Shown: positions 9,334-18,182 of the stretch, one piece after another | Position numbering within the stretch: position 1 is the first letter of the stretch | Layout: each line of letters starts with the position of its first letter | NCBI GenBank assembly: GCA_034437075.1 | Contig: DAOTVD010000126.1 | Span: 1 to 58,067 of the forward strand | DNA length: 58,067 nt | Direction: 5' to 3' | Source of the DNA: DAOTVD01 sp034437075 | GTDB lineage: Bacteria > Chloroflexota > Anaerolineae > Aggregatilineales > J027 | Position numbers and translations under genes: made by a program | Notes under the pieces: model-generated | What the model was told of the DNA's origin: nothing | The model's database searches: none | What the model saw: only the letters and a program-made list of their open reading frames with translations

Positions 9334-10257
9334 TCAGTCCGGCCAGTGGCCAATTCGCTCGATTTCTGGCTCTAGCCAGACGCCAAATTGCGCGTAGACG
9401 GCCTGCTGCGCGAGGTCGATCAGCGCGGCATAGTCGGCGGCAGTGCCCCCGCCCAGATTCACGAAAAAATTAGCATGTACGGGCGAAATCTGCACCCCGC
9501 CCAGGCGCTGCCCCTTCAGGCCCGCCGCTTCGATGAGCCGCCCGGCATAATCGCCCGGCGGATTTTTGAAAATGCTGCCCAGGCTGGCGCCGGGCGGTTG
9601 GGTACGCTTGCGATGCGCGATAAATTCATCCGCGCGCGCGGCCAGCGCGGCGGAGTCTTGGCCGGGTTGCAAGCTCAGGCAGGCGCGCAGCACGACATAG
9701 CGCCCTGGCGTGGCTTTCAACAAACTATGCCGGTAATCATATTCGAGTTCGGCGGGCGACCAATCGCGCACATCGGCGGCGGGCAAATCCAGAATGCGCG
9801 CGCTATGTAGATCACCCGCCATATCGCCGCCATGGGCCCCCGCGTTGTTGACCACCGCGCCGCCGAGCGTCCCCGGCACGCTGACGGCCCATTCAAAGCC
9901 GCCCACGCCCAAGGCCATCGCGCGCCGCGCCAAGGGTGCCAGATTCGCGCCGCTATCCGCGCAGACGCGGCCCGTCTGGGCGTTAATGTCCACCGTACGC
10001 GCGCCATTGACGATCAACAGCCCATCGAAGCCCGCATCGCTGGCCAGCACATTGGCCCCGCCGCCCAGCAGCCGCCAAGGCATGCCGCGCTGATAGGCCC
10101 ATAAGCAGGCAGCGTGCAAATCCGCGACCGAGCCAACGCGCAGCACCGCCCGCGCCGCGCCCCCCAAGCGCGCGACCGTATAGCGCGCGAGCGGTTCGTC
10201 CCAGGCTAAGGCCTCGCCGAAGCGGGCCCGCAAGGCTTGCTTGTGGGCCTCATCCAT
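9334..10257 (-). CDS. murB: UDP-N-acetylenolpyruvoylglucosamine reductase MurB
   Basis: MurB reduces UDP-GlcNAc-enolpyruvate to UDP-MurNAc with NADPH and FAD, in the cytoplasm. FAD-binding motifs are visible: GGGANVLAS, SVPGTLGGAVVNNAGAHGG and GSIFKNPPGDYAGRLIEAAG. The C-terminal glutamate region LEPEIERIG carries the expected catalytic Glu. I chose the ATG at 10257 (MDEAHKQ), which overlaps the murC stop codon by 8 nt (ATGGATGA). A longer frame with 16 extra residues runs inside murC and is less likely. The length, 307 residues, suits the short bacterial form. It is translationally coupled to murC. Confidence 0.97.
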   Translation of the reverse strand: MDEAHKQALRARFGEALAWDEPLARYTVARLGGAARAVLRVGSVADLHAACLWAYQRGMPWRLLGGGANVLASDAGFDGLLIVNGARTVDINAQTGRVCADSGANLAPLARRAMALGVGGFEWAVSVPGTLGGAVVNNAGAHGGDMAGDLHSARILDLPAADVRDWSPAELEYDYRHSLLKATPGRYVVLRACLSLQPGQDSAALAARADEFIAHRKRTQPPGASLGSIFKNPPGDYAGRLIEAAGLKGQRLGGVQISPVHANFFVNLGGGTAADYAALIDLAQQAVYAQFGVWLEPEIERIGHWPD

Positions 10258-11671
10258 CGGCGAATCCTTCTCGCTTGCGCAAGACTTCCAGCAAGGCGCG
10301 GCCAATCAGCGGCGCATCCCCCGCCGACATAATCAGCACCACATCCCCCGCGCGGACTTCTTGCGAAAGCACCTGCGCGGTGGCGAACAGGTCGCCGGAG
10401 TAGCGCGCGTCCGGGTGGCCGGTCTGTTGAATCAGCTTGGCCAAGTCCGGCGCCAGAATGCCCGGCGTGGCGACTTCGCGGGCGGCGTAAATATCCGTCA
10501 CCAGGGCATAATCCGCCGCGCCGAAAGCGCCCGCGAAGCTGCCCGCCAATGTGCGCGAGCGGCTATACGTATGCGGTTGCCAGACGGCCCACAGGCGGCC
10601 TGGGTTTTGCTCGCGCCAGGCGCGCAACGCCGCCGCGATGGCGGTCGGGTGATGGGCATAGTCATTAATGACGCGCACGCCCGCCGCTTCGCCCATCAGT
10701 TCAGCGCGGCGCCCTGTGCCCGCGAAGCTCGCGAGAGCCTCCGTAATGACCGTAAAGGGGACGCCCAAATGCATCGCCACGGCAATGACGGCCATGGCAT
10801 TGCTGACGTTATAGCGCCCCGGCATCGGGAGCCACGCCTGGCCGATGATGCCGCCGCGCGTGGCACCATGGCACACCGAAAAACGCAAGCCGCCCCGCGC
10901 GGGTTCCAGGTCTACGGCCCACCAATCCGCGCGCGGATTGCCCAGGCTATAGGTCTGCACAGAGCGCATGACCGCGCGCCGTTCGGCGGCCAGGGACGCG
11001 GCGACATCATCATCTAAGCACGCGACCAATAAACCATCGGGCTCTAGCCGTTCCATGTACAGCCGAAAAGCCAGCAGCATATCCTCCGGCGCGCGAAAGA
11101 AATCGGTATGATCCCATTCAACGTTCGTCACAACCGCGATATGCGGTTGCAAGCCCAGGAACATATAGCCGTATTCGTCCGCCTCAATGATGAAATGCTC
11201 GCCATTGCCCGCGCCCGCGTTGGTGCCCGTGTTTTTCAAAATCCCGCCCACGATATAACTCGGATCGTGGCCGCTGTGCATCAGGACATGCGCCAGCAAG
11301 GCGGTGGTGGTCGTTTTGCCGTGCGTGCCCGATACCCCGATCACACTCCGATTTTCTAGCCAGGTGGCGATGAAATCGCGCCGCTCTTGCACGGGGATCG
11401 ACGCGGCGCGGGCGGCTTGAATCTCGGGGTTATCTTTGGGGATGGCCGAACTCATGAGCACCAGTTCCGCCCCGGTGATGTGCTCGGGCGCGTGGCCCAT
11501 GAACACCTGCACGCCGTCGCGCTCTAGCGCATCGAGCAGGGCGTTCCGCTCGCGATCCGACCCCGACACGGTATAGCCATCCTCCAAGAGCACGCGCGCA
11601 ATGGCCGACATCCCGAAGCCGCCCATGCCGACGATGTGAATATGCTGGCCGGGTATCAAAATCGGGTCCAT
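10250..11671 (-). CDS. murC: UDP-N-acetylmuramate--L-alanine ligase MurC
   Basis: MurC adds L-alanine to UDP-MurNAc with ATP, the first step of stem peptide assembly. The 473-residue protein has an N-terminal Rossmann-like domain (HIVGMGGFGMSAIAR), the Mur ligase P-loop GTHGKTTTT at residues 115-123, the central motif EADEYGYMFLGL and the C-terminal segment VINDYAHHPTAIAAAL. I prefer ATG 11671, with AGAGG 9 nt upstream, over a TTG three codons earlier. The next gene, murB, overlaps by 8 nt; a CvpA-like gene precedes it by 19 nt. Confidence 0.97.
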   Translation of the reverse strand: MDPILIPGQHIHIVGMGGFGMSAIARVLLEDGYTVSGSDRERNALLDALERDGVQVFMGHAPEHITGAELVLMSSAIPKDNPEIQAARAASIPVQERRDFIATWLENRSVIGVSGTHGKTTTTALLAHVLMHSGHDPSYIVGGILKNTGTNAGAGNGEHFIIEADEYGYMFLGLQPHIAVVTNVEWDHTDFFRAPEDMLLAFRLYMERLEPDGLLVACLDDDVAASLAAERRAVMRSVQTYSLGNPRADWWAVDLEPARGGLRFSVCHGATRGGIIGQAWLPMPGRYNVSNAMAVIAVAMHLGVPFTVITEALASFAGTGRRAELMGEAAGVRVINDYAHHPTAIAAALRAWREQNPGRLWAVWQPHTYSRSRTLAGSFAGAFGAADYALVTDIYAAREVATPGILAPDLAKLIQQTGHPDARYSGDLFATAQVLSQEVRAGDVVLIMSAGDAPLIGRALLEVLRKREGFADG

Positions 11672-11690
11672 ACAGCACAACCTCTAAACG

Positions 11691-12233
11691 TTAACGAAAG
11701 ACAATCACCAACAAGAACAGCCCCACCACCAACCACAGCAGCAGATTCCCCTCTTGCAGCCACACCAAAGGCAACAGGGTGACAAAATCCGCGCTGGTGG
11801 TGCCCACCAGGGGTTGCATAAACAGCGGTTCCAGCGGATATTCGAGTTGATCCATGAAATACCACAACGAGCCCACCACCAGATAGCCATTGAAGGCACC
11901 CACCACCGCGCCCAAGGTGCGCTCGCGCCAGGTATCCGCCCCCGGCAGATTGACACCCCGCGCGCGACGGTATGCCCGGGGCGCAAAGCTGACGGGCGCT
12001 TGCTCATACGCAAAATACGTCAGCGCGATGAGAAGCACCGCCGTCACCAAATAGCGCTGGCGCGCGCCCCCCCCACCAATGAGCAGGTCAATGACGATAT
12101 CGAACTCGGTTAGCACGAACAAACCCAGCAAGATACCCGCCAACGCCACAAACTCGCGATAAAAGCCTCGCAAATAGCCAATCACCGCGAAGAAAAATAC
12201 GCAGATTTGTAGAAAATAGGACAACTCCATCAT
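11691..12233 (-). CDS. CvpA-like membrane protein, copy 1
   Basis: A 180-residue membrane protein with four or five hydrophobic segments, starting YFLQICVFFFAVIGYLRGFYRE. The N-terminal segment followed by GYLRGFxxE, and a second cluster with GAFNGYLVVGSLW, resemble the CvpA family (colicin V production protein), whose members are linked to envelope integrity. It is a clear paralog of the gene immediately upstream (12249-12782), sharing GYLRGF and NGYxVxGSLWxFxDxLxYPLE. Both sit between murG and murC, where CvpA-like genes are not usually found. Function is unknown; an envelope or divisome accessory role is inference from position. Confidence 0.7.
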   Translation of the reverse strand: MMELSYFLQICVFFFAVIGYLRGFYREFVALAGILLGLFVLTEFDIVIDLLIGGGGARQRYLVTAVLLIALTYFAYEQAPVSFAPRAYRRARGVNLPGADTWRERTLGAVVGAFNGYLVVGSLWYFMDQLEYPLEPLFMQPLVGTTSADFVTLLPLVWLQEGNLLLWLVVGLFLLVIVFR

Positions 12234-12248
12234 CGCGGCATCGGCCCC

Positions 12249-12782
12249 TCAGATGATCGCGATTAGGATGAACAGAAACAGCCCGATGACGAACAGCGTG
12301 AGCAAATTGCCTTCCAGCAACCAGGCCAGCGGCAGGTTATCCAGCCAAGCTTCGCTGGCGGAATCTGGCACGGGGGGCTGGATGTCCTCCAGCGGATAGC
12401 CTAGATTATCCAGAAACCACCACAACGACCCAAACACGACATAGCCGTTAAAGCCGCCCGTCAAGACCCCCAGCAGGCGATTCTGCAAGACATCGCGCCC
12501 GCGCCGCGTATTGCCCGCCATGCGCGAAAAACGCCCCGGCGGGGTTTGGTAGGCAAAAAAGGTGACCAGTAACAAGATCAGCGCTTGGACATAAAATAGC
12601 GTACCGCCGGGTTCGTCCGAGCCAGAGGTAAGGTTCACGAAAAAGCTATCAAATTGTTGTAACGTGAACAGCGCCAGCATAATCCCCGAAAGGGCAATTA
12701 ACTCTTTATCGAAGCCGCGCAAATAGCCGATGAGCGCGAAAACGAAAATCGCCAAAATAAGCACGCTGGACAGTTGGATCAC
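12249..12782 (-). CDS. CvpA-like membrane protein, copy 2
   Basis: A 177-residue multi-pass membrane protein, paralogous to the downstream gene over its full length (for example FALIGYLRGFDKELIALSG here and FAVIGYLRGFYREFVALAG there, and GGFNGYVVFGSLWWFLDNLGYPLE). It starts at a GTG overlapping the murG stop codon by 4 nt (GTGA), so it should be translationally coupled to murG. The second copy follows 15 nt later. The two proteins may form a hetero-oligomer, because both are retained at similar size. The CvpA family assignment is moderate and based on segment pattern, not on a search. Confidence 0.7.
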   Translation of the reverse strand: MIQLSSVLILAIFVFALIGYLRGFDKELIALSGIMLALFTLQQFDSFFVNLTSGSDEPGGTLFYVQALILLLVTFFAYQTPPGRFSRMAGNTRRGRDVLQNRLLGVLTGGFNGYVVFGSLWWFLDNLGYPLEDIQPPVPDSASEAWLDNLPLAWLLEGNLLTLFVIGLFLFILIAII

Positions 12783-13882
12783 GTCATTTCCTCCACGATC
12801 ACATGAGCGATGTGTTGCGCTCCATTATCAACCCGTAACGCCCGCGCGGCAAGTCGTAGCGCCTCGCGTTGTTCACGGTCGTCTATTAACATACGCACGG
12901 TCGGGGCCAGTTGCGCGGGCAAGTCCTCGTCTGGCAGTAGCAATGCGGCCCCGCGCGAGGCCAACCAATCGGCGTTGACTTTTTGGTAGCGCCAGGCATA
13001 CGGATAGGGCACCAGCACGGCGGGCAGTTCGAAATACGGGAATTCGCCCAAAACCGACGCCCCCGCGCGGCTGACGACCAAATCCGCCGCTGCCATGGCC
13101 AGGCCCATATTATGCAAATACTCAAATAGATGGTAATGCGCGCGCACTTCCGGCGCGAGTTGGGCATAGGCCGTTTGTACATCCGGCCAATCGGTGCCGC
13201 CCGTCACATGGATGATTTGCACATCCCCCGGCGCCAGGATGGCTTGCACCTGGGCCAATAACGCGCGATTGATCGACCGTGCGCCCCGGCTGCCACCAAA
13301 CACAAGCAAGGTCAAGCGCTGGGTGTCTAGCTCAAAACGTTGTATGCCCGCCGCGCGAGTGGCGGTGCGCACGTCCGCGCGCAGGGGGTAGCCCGTGGCG
13401 ACCACCCGCCGCCTTGGGAAATAAGCAGCGGTGTCCTCGGTGGTGGCCGTCACCACGCGCGCGAAGCGCCCCAGGACCTTGAGCGTCAGGCCCGGCTCAA
13501 TATCTGGCACATAGATGATGATCGGCACGCGCAGCAACCACCCCGCCACCGCCACAGGCACGCTAACCCAGCCGCCCGTGAAAAAGGCCGCCCGGGGACG
13601 TTGGCGCAGGATTATCCCTAGGCTTTGCAGCACGCCCATGCCCAGGCGAACAAGGCTCAGGGCTGCGCGCGGCAACGAAACACCATGCAATGGCCCGGCT
13701 TGCACCGTCGAATAGGCGTCAAATTGGGTGTCTGTCGCCGCGATAAGGTCGTGCTCTAGCCCGGTGGCACTGCCCACAAAATGCAGCGTGATGTCGGGCT
13801 GGTGCTCACGTATCGCGTTGGCGACGGCTAACGCGGGATATATGCCCCCGCCGGTACCGCCCGCTGACAGCAGGAGTCTCAC
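12779..13882 (-). CDS. murG: MurG, lipid II-forming GlcNAc transferase (divergent)
   Basis: MurG transfers GlcNAc from UDP-GlcNAc to lipid I on the cytoplasmic membrane face. The 367 residues show the GT-B fold: an N-terminal glycine loop (SAGGTGGGIYPA), FTGGWVSVPVAVAGWLL, GGSRGARSIN and SRAGASVLGE. Two classical motifs are altered. The His normally following GGTGG is Gly, and the usual HEQN-xxPG motif reads YVPDIEPG. Position, length and remaining motifs make MurG the best call. The GTG start at 13882 lies 77 nt inside the end of ftsW; it is fixed because the glycine loop begins only seven residues later. Confidence 0.9.
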   Translation of the reverse strand: MRLLLSAGGTGGGIYPALAVANAIREHQPDITLHFVGSATGLEHDLIAATDTQFDAYSTVQAGPLHGVSLPRAALSLVRLGMGVLQSLGIILRQRPRAAFFTGGWVSVPVAVAGWLLRVPIIIYVPDIEPGLTLKVLGRFARVVTATTEDTAAYFPRRRVVATGYPLRADVRTATRAAGIQRFELDTQRLTLLVFGGSRGARSINRALLAQVQAILAPGDVQIIHVTGGTDWPDVQTAYAQLAPEVRAHYHLFEYLHNMGLAMAAADLVVSRAGASVLGEFPYFELPAVLVPYPYAWRYQKVNADWLASRGAALLLPDEDLPAQLAPTVRMLIDDREQREALRLAARALRVDNGAQHIAHVIVEEMT

Positions 13883-15134
13883 GCGCGTTTTCCTTTTCCG
13901 CTTCCGATGGGGTAGCTGACGCCTCGGGTTGTTCGGCCAGGCGCGCGTCTAGGGGCAACGCCACGGGCCGTTCGGCGCGCTCGGGTGGGGTGCGGGCGGC
14001 CTGGCGTGAAACCGACAACACCAACCCGACCCCGGCCATGGCCGTCACCAGGCTGCTGCCCCCAAAGCTGATGAATGGTAATGGCACGCCCGTCGGCGGC
14101 ACCAGGGCCGTCATAACCGCGATGTTCAAAATGGCGTCGTAGGCGATCCACAGCACCACGCCGGAGGACACCAGCGCCCCGAATAAATCCGGCGCGTTGC
14201 GGGCCACCACAAACCCCCGATAAACCAGCACAACGAACAAACTGAGCACTAAGAACGACCCCATCAGGCCCAGTTCCTCGCCAATGACGGCGAAAATACT
14301 ATCCGTGTGCGGGAAGGGCAAACGCCCGAACTTCTGGGTGCCTTCGCCCAGGCCCACGCCGAACAATTGCCCGTTCAAAAAGGCTTCCACCGCCGCCTGA
14401 ACGTGCTCATTGGCTTGGGTTAAATCCTGAATGGCTGCCAGATGATCCGCGATGCGGCTTTGGGCATAGGGCAAGCGGGTGATGAGCATGTAGCCCAGGC
14501 CCCCCGCGCCGCCCGCCAACAAACCCAACTGCAACCAATCGGCCCCCGCCAGGAAGAACAGCGTCAACGAGGTGGCCAAAATAGTCGCCGCCGTGCTGAG
14601 GTCGGGCTGCAAGACCAGCAAAAAGCAGGTTAGGCCCACCAGAATCCCAAAGGGCAAAAGCCCATAAGAAATATTCTTGAGTTGCCTTTGGCGACTGGCC
14701 AACCAAGCCGCCATGTAGATGACGACGGCCAGCTTGGCAAATTCGCCGGGCTGCACCGAGCCCTCGAACAGCGAACGCTGCGCGGCCAGGCGTTGTTCGC
14801 CAAACTGCAACACGATCACCAAGGTCAAAATGGTGCCGAGCATAATCCACAGGCTGAAACGCTTCCAGACGCGATAATCAATCATCACCAGCAGGGCCAT
14901 GACCATGAACCCGATGACGAAATTGCGCACATGTAAGCGGAAAAAGTAGGTCGTGGTGGCGTCTTCGGTGGCCAGAAACGACGGGCTAATGCTGGCCGAA
15001 TAGACCATCAAAAAGCCCATCGCGCACAGCACCGCCATGGCCAAAAAGAGATAAATGTCGAAATCCAGCGCAAACATGCGGCGCTGGGTGCCCGATTGCG
15101 ATGATGTTGGACGGGTTAAGGCTGTATCACTCAT
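13806..15134 (-). CDS. ftsW: Septal peptidoglycan polymerase FtsW (SEDS family)
   Basis: FtsW is the SEDS-family glycosyltransferase that polymerises lipid II at the septum with its partner FtsI. The 442-residue protein has about ten membrane segments and the family signature PPTGVPLPFISFGGSS near residue 355. The extracellular loop containing QRLAAQRSLFEGSVQPGEFAKLA corresponds to the conserved RW/QPSE-FAK region of the family. A hydrophilic C-terminal tail of about 60 residues (rich in Arg, Glu and Ala) is longer than usual, and its coding sequence overlaps the start of murG by 77 nt. murD ends 18 nt upstream. FtsW rather than RodA is inferred from the neighbours. Confidence 0.95.
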   Translation of the reverse strand: MSDTALTRPTSSQSGTQRRMFALDFDIYLFLAMAVLCAMGFLMVYSASISPSFLATEDATTTYFFRLHVRNFVIGFMVMALLVMIDYRVWKRFSLWIMLGTILTLVIVLQFGEQRLAAQRSLFEGSVQPGEFAKLAVVIYMAAWLASRQRQLKNISYGLLPFGILVGLTCFLLVLQPDLSTAATILATSLTLFFLAGADWLQLGLLAGGAGGLGYMLITRLPYAQSRIADHLAAIQDLTQANEHVQAAVEAFLNGQLFGVGLGEGTQKFGRLPFPHTDSIFAVIGEELGLMGSFLVLSLFVVLVYRGFVVARNAPDLFGALVSSGVVLWIAYDAILNIAVMTALVPPTGVPLPFISFGGSSLVTAMAGVGLVLSVSRQAARTPPERAERPVALPLDARLAEQPEASATPSEAEKENARETPAVSGRYRRGHISRVSRRQRDT

Positions 15135-15152
15135 GGCTGTATTATGCGCTCT

Positions 15153-16574
15153 TTATGACTTATCTTGCAAGCGCTGCACCAGATCGCGGAAGTGGTCGCC
15201 GCGTTCGGCAAAGTCCCGATAGGCATCGTAGGACGTGCCGCCGGGGCTCAGCAACACCACATAGCCAGATTGCGCGACCTTGGCCGCCCGGTGCACGGCT
15301 TCATCCAGGGTATTAACGACCACAATCCGCTGCAAACGCCCGCCGATGACGCCGCGCTGAGCGCGCTTGATGGCATCTGCGATGGCCATGCGATGGTCGC
15401 CGAAGGTAATCACCACGCGGCAGCGTTCCACCGCCAGGGCGGCCATATCGTTCCAGGGCAGGTCTTTATCTTTGCCGCCGGCCAATAAGACCAGCGGTTC
15501 TTCAAAGCTACGCAACGCGGCGCTGACGCGCTCTGGCGCGGTAGCGATACTGTCGTTGACCCATTGCACGCCGTTTATCTCCGCGACGAACTCCAGGCGA
15601 TGTTCCACGCCAGAAAAATGGATAATCGCTTCGCGCATCGCCTCGGTGCTGACCCCCACGCGCCCCGCTAGGGCACACGCGGCCAACACATTCTGGATAT
15701 TATGCGCGCCGCGCAAGCGAATATCGCCCACTTCGCACACAACTTTGGCTTCGTGCGTAGGGCTGCATATCCCGGCTACGGCCAAGCGTTTGCCCAGCAA
15801 AAACGCGCCATCCGTCACCATATGCTGCGCGGAAAACCGCGCCACCTGGGCCGGCGCCAGGTCTTCCAACTGTTTGGCCGCCAGGTTATCGTCGCTCAAA
15901 ATGACCGTATCATCGCCACGTTGGTGCAAGAAAATGTTGGCTTTCGCAGCGGCGTAATTCTGAAAGCTGCCGTGTCGGTCGAGATGATTGGGCGTGATAT
16001 TCAATACGGCGGCAATATCCGGGCTGATGTCGGCAATTTCCAGTTGAAAACTGCTTAACTCCATCACGACCACATCTTCCGGCCCTATGTCGGCCAGGTC
16101 ATCCAACAGCACATGGCCAATATTGCCCCCGACCCAAGTCTTGCGGCCATCGGCGCGGCACATTTCGCCGAGTAACGAGGTGGTGGTCGTTTTGCCGGCG
16201 CTGCCCGTAATGCCCACCACCAGCGCCGGGCAACGTTCCAAAAAGAGGAGCGCATCATTCCGTACGGGTATATCTCGCTGGCGCGCTTCTTCGATAAACG
16301 GGATAGTCGGTGGTACACCACCCGAGATGCAGACCATATCGGTTTCTTCTAACAGCGCAATGGTATGGCCGCCCAAATCCAGCGCGACATTATCACCCAG
16401 GGTCGTCAGTTCGAGCATTTCATCGGCCAATTCGCCAAAGTCTTTACTATCCGAAAGGGTGACCCGCGCGCCCTGGGTGGGCAACCAACGCGCCAAAGCT
16501 TTCCCCTGGCGCCCGATACCCAATACCATCACGTGTTTTCCATCTAGCGAGAGCGGATCGTCGTTCATAAGCAT
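15153..16574 (-). CDS. murD: UDP-MurNAc-L-alanine--D-glutamate ligase MurD
   Basis: MurD adds D-glutamate to UDP-MurNAc-L-Ala with ATP. The 473-residue protein has an N-terminal nucleotide-binding fold (VMVLGIGRQGKALARWL), the ligase P-loop GITGSAGKTTTT near residue 121, the motif NITPNHLDRHGSFQNYAAAKANI with the lysine that is carbamylated in the family, and the C-terminal LLSPGGTSYDAYRDFAERG. The length is typical. There are two possible starts, ATG 16574 and ATG 16568, neither with a strong ribosome site. It follows a small membrane protein gene by 65 nt and precedes ftsW by 18 nt. Confidence 0.97.
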   Translation of the reverse strand: MLMNDDPLSLDGKHVMVLGIGRQGKALARWLPTQGARVTLSDSKDFGELADEMLELTTLGDNVALDLGGHTIALLEETDMVCISGGVPPTIPFIEEARQRDIPVRNDALLFLERCPALVVGITGSAGKTTTTSLLGEMCRADGRKTWVGGNIGHVLLDDLADIGPEDVVVMELSSFQLEIADISPDIAAVLNITPNHLDRHGSFQNYAAAKANIFLHQRGDDTVILSDDNLAAKQLEDLAPAQVARFSAQHMVTDGAFLLGKRLAVAGICSPTHEAKVVCEVGDIRLRGAHNIQNVLAACALAGRVGVSTEAMREAIIHFSGVEHRLEFVAEINGVQWVNDSIATAPERVSAALRSFEEPLVLLAGGKDKDLPWNDMAALAVERCRVVITFGDHRMAIADAIKRAQRGVIGGRLQRIVVVNTLDEAVHRAAKVAQSGYVVLLSPGGTSYDAYRDFAERGDHFRDLVQRLQDKS

Positions 16575-16639
16575 ACTTTCATCATGTTCATTCGGTTTCT
16601 ATCGCCCTCGATTGTAACAAGGCTTGCGGCGGATTCCCG

Positions 16640-17158
16640 CTAATCGGCAAATTCGAGGCTCAAGAGCGTTTTGGAAAGGGGCAACACAAACGCGCGATAG
16701 CGCACGCCATCCCGCACCAAGCCGTCCAGATCATCCCCCACTACGAAGCGCTCATCCCCCAGCAGCAGGTAGTGCCCCCAGAGCCGCGCGGGCGCGCGCA
16801 CACTGCGCACCCGGCCATCAATCAAATCGACCAGCAAGAGCAAGCTAGGCCAATTGGCCAGGGCATAGAGCACGCCCAACAAGCCGCCAATGAGCAAACC
16901 GACAATCGCGCGGTTGTCCTCCAGGGCCGCGCGGGGACTGATGCCCGTTTCTAGGCTGATGAGCGCCAGCCCCAACAACACCGGCACGCTCATCAAAACC
17001 AGGCCGCCGAGTAATGTCCCGATAAAGCGCCCCCACAGGCGCCGCCGTTGCCGCCGGGAAAGCCGCCGCTGACGATTGGCGCGGATGTCATCGGGCGTAA
17101 AGTTGAACACATCGCCCAGCGTCACGCGGTCATCGGATGGTTCCAGCATCATACTCAT
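16640..17158 (-). CDS. Small membrane protein of unknown function in the cell wall cluster
   Basis: I do not recognise this 172-residue protein. An acidic N-terminus (MSMMLEPSDDRVTLGDVF) is followed by a strongly basic stretch (about 28-43) and two hydrophobic segments: LLGGLVLMSVPVLLGLALI and AIVGLLIGGLLGVLYALA. A soluble C-terminal part of about 70 residues follows (GHYLLLGDERFVVGDDL). The ATG overlaps the mraY stop by 4 nt (ATGA), so it is translationally coupled to mraY. A longer in-frame extension into mraY exists but is only the shadow of that gene. Its place between mraY and murD suggests an envelope role; this is inference. Confidence 0.75.
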   Translation of the reverse strand: MSMMLEPSDDRVTLGDVFNFTPDDIRANRQRRLSRRQRRRLWGRFIGTLLGGLVLMSVPVLLGLALISLETGISPRAALEDNRAIVGLLIGGLLGVLYALANWPSLLLLVDLIDGRVRSVRAPARLWGHYLLLGDERFVVGDDLDGLVRDGVRYRAFVLPLSKTLLSLEFAD

Positions 17159-18171
17159 ACAAGCACCAACGCAATCCCTACCATGGCCGACAGAATCGCC
17201 ACCAACCAGAAGCGCTGCACGACCTGCGTCTCGCTCCAATCGCCTTCTTCGAAGTGATGATGCAAGGGCGCTTTGCGGAAAATCCGCATACCCCCGCTCC
17301 ATTTGTAGTACGTGACTTGAATAATGACGCTCAGCACTTCGGCTACCGGAATAATGGCAATAAGCGGCAAGACGATCCATTGCCCGGTCATCAGCGAGAC
17401 CGTGCCCAGCGCCGCCCCCAAAGAGAGCGAGCCAACATCCCCCATGAACATCTGCGCGGGCTTGGCGTTGAACCACAAAAAGCCGAAGCAGGCCCCCACC
17501 ATGATGAAGCAAAATTGCACCAAAAACGCCTGGCCTTGCAAAGTTGCGATAACGCCATACGCCGCGAAGGCCGTCGCCGTAATGATCCCGGCCAGGCCAT
17601 CCATGCCATCGGTCAGATTCACCGCGTTGGAGGTGCCCACGATAATCAGAATAGCAACCGGAATCCAGATGACCTGGGGCAGGCTAATCTCGCCGGGGAT
17701 GAGTGGAAACAGCACCACATTCGCGAACTGAGTATCGCCAAAGCTCATCACCAACACCGCCACCGCCGCCAAAGACAACTGCCCCGCGAATTTCGTCCGC
17801 GCCGAGATGCCCTGCCCCAACGGTGCCCGCCCCAGGATGCCTTCGGCGTCATCATAAAACCCCAGCAGGCCGAACCCAACCAGCACGAACAAGGGCAACA
17901 GAATGCTTTCCCCGGTCAGCCCTTCGCGCACCAGCGCGACGAGATTCAGCCCGAGCGTGATGACGATGGCGGGCACCAGGATAATAATCCCGCCGGAGGT
18001 AGGCGTCCCCGCTTTGGCCTGGTGGGACTCGCTGAGTTCAACCCGGATTTTCTTGCCCCATTTCAGCAGGCGCAAAATCTCTAAAAAAGGATCGCCCCAC
18101 ATCACCACCAGCAGGAATGTCACCCCGCCCAGGGTCAATGCAAACGGCAGATCGTTGAGTTCCCCGGCCAT
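17155..18171 (-). CDS. mraY: Phospho-N-acetylmuramoyl-pentapeptide transferase MraY
   Basis: MraY forms lipid I by moving phospho-MurNAc-pentapeptide to undecaprenyl phosphate. The 338-residue protein has about ten membrane segments and the catalytic motifs of the polyprenyl-phosphate transferase family: GFYDDAEG, the NLTDGMDGLA loop, NAKPAQMFMGDVGSLSLG, and the MraY-specific histidine motif APLHHHFEEGDW. The length is about 20 residues shorter than E. coli MraY. It begins 11 nt after ftsI and overlaps the next gene by 4 nt. Confidence 0.98.
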   Translation of the reverse strand: MAGELNDLPFALTLGGVTFLLVVMWGDPFLEILRLLKWGKKIRVELSESHQAKAGTPTSGGIIILVPAIVITLGLNLVALVREGLTGESILLPLFVLVGFGLLGFYDDAEGILGRAPLGQGISARTKFAGQLSLAAVAVLVMSFGDTQFANVVLFPLIPGEISLPQVIWIPVAILIIVGTSNAVNLTDGMDGLAGIITATAFAAYGVIATLQGQAFLVQFCFIMVGACFGFLWFNAKPAQMFMGDVGSLSLGAALGTVSLMTGQWIVLPLIAIIPVAEVLSVIIQVTYYKWSGGMRIFRKAPLHHHFEEGDWSETQVVQRFWLVAILSAMVGIALVLV

Positions 18172-18182
18172 GTTAGCTCCGC

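Noticed and set aside
17159..17512. 118-codon N-terminal extension of the small membrane protein into mraY
   Set aside because: The extension is only another frame of mraY; the ATG at 17158 with the ATGA overlap is the natural start.
17137..18084. 315-codon frame on the plus strand opposite mraY
   Set aside because: Shadow of mraY; the translation is rich in His, Gln and Arg with no recognisable fold.
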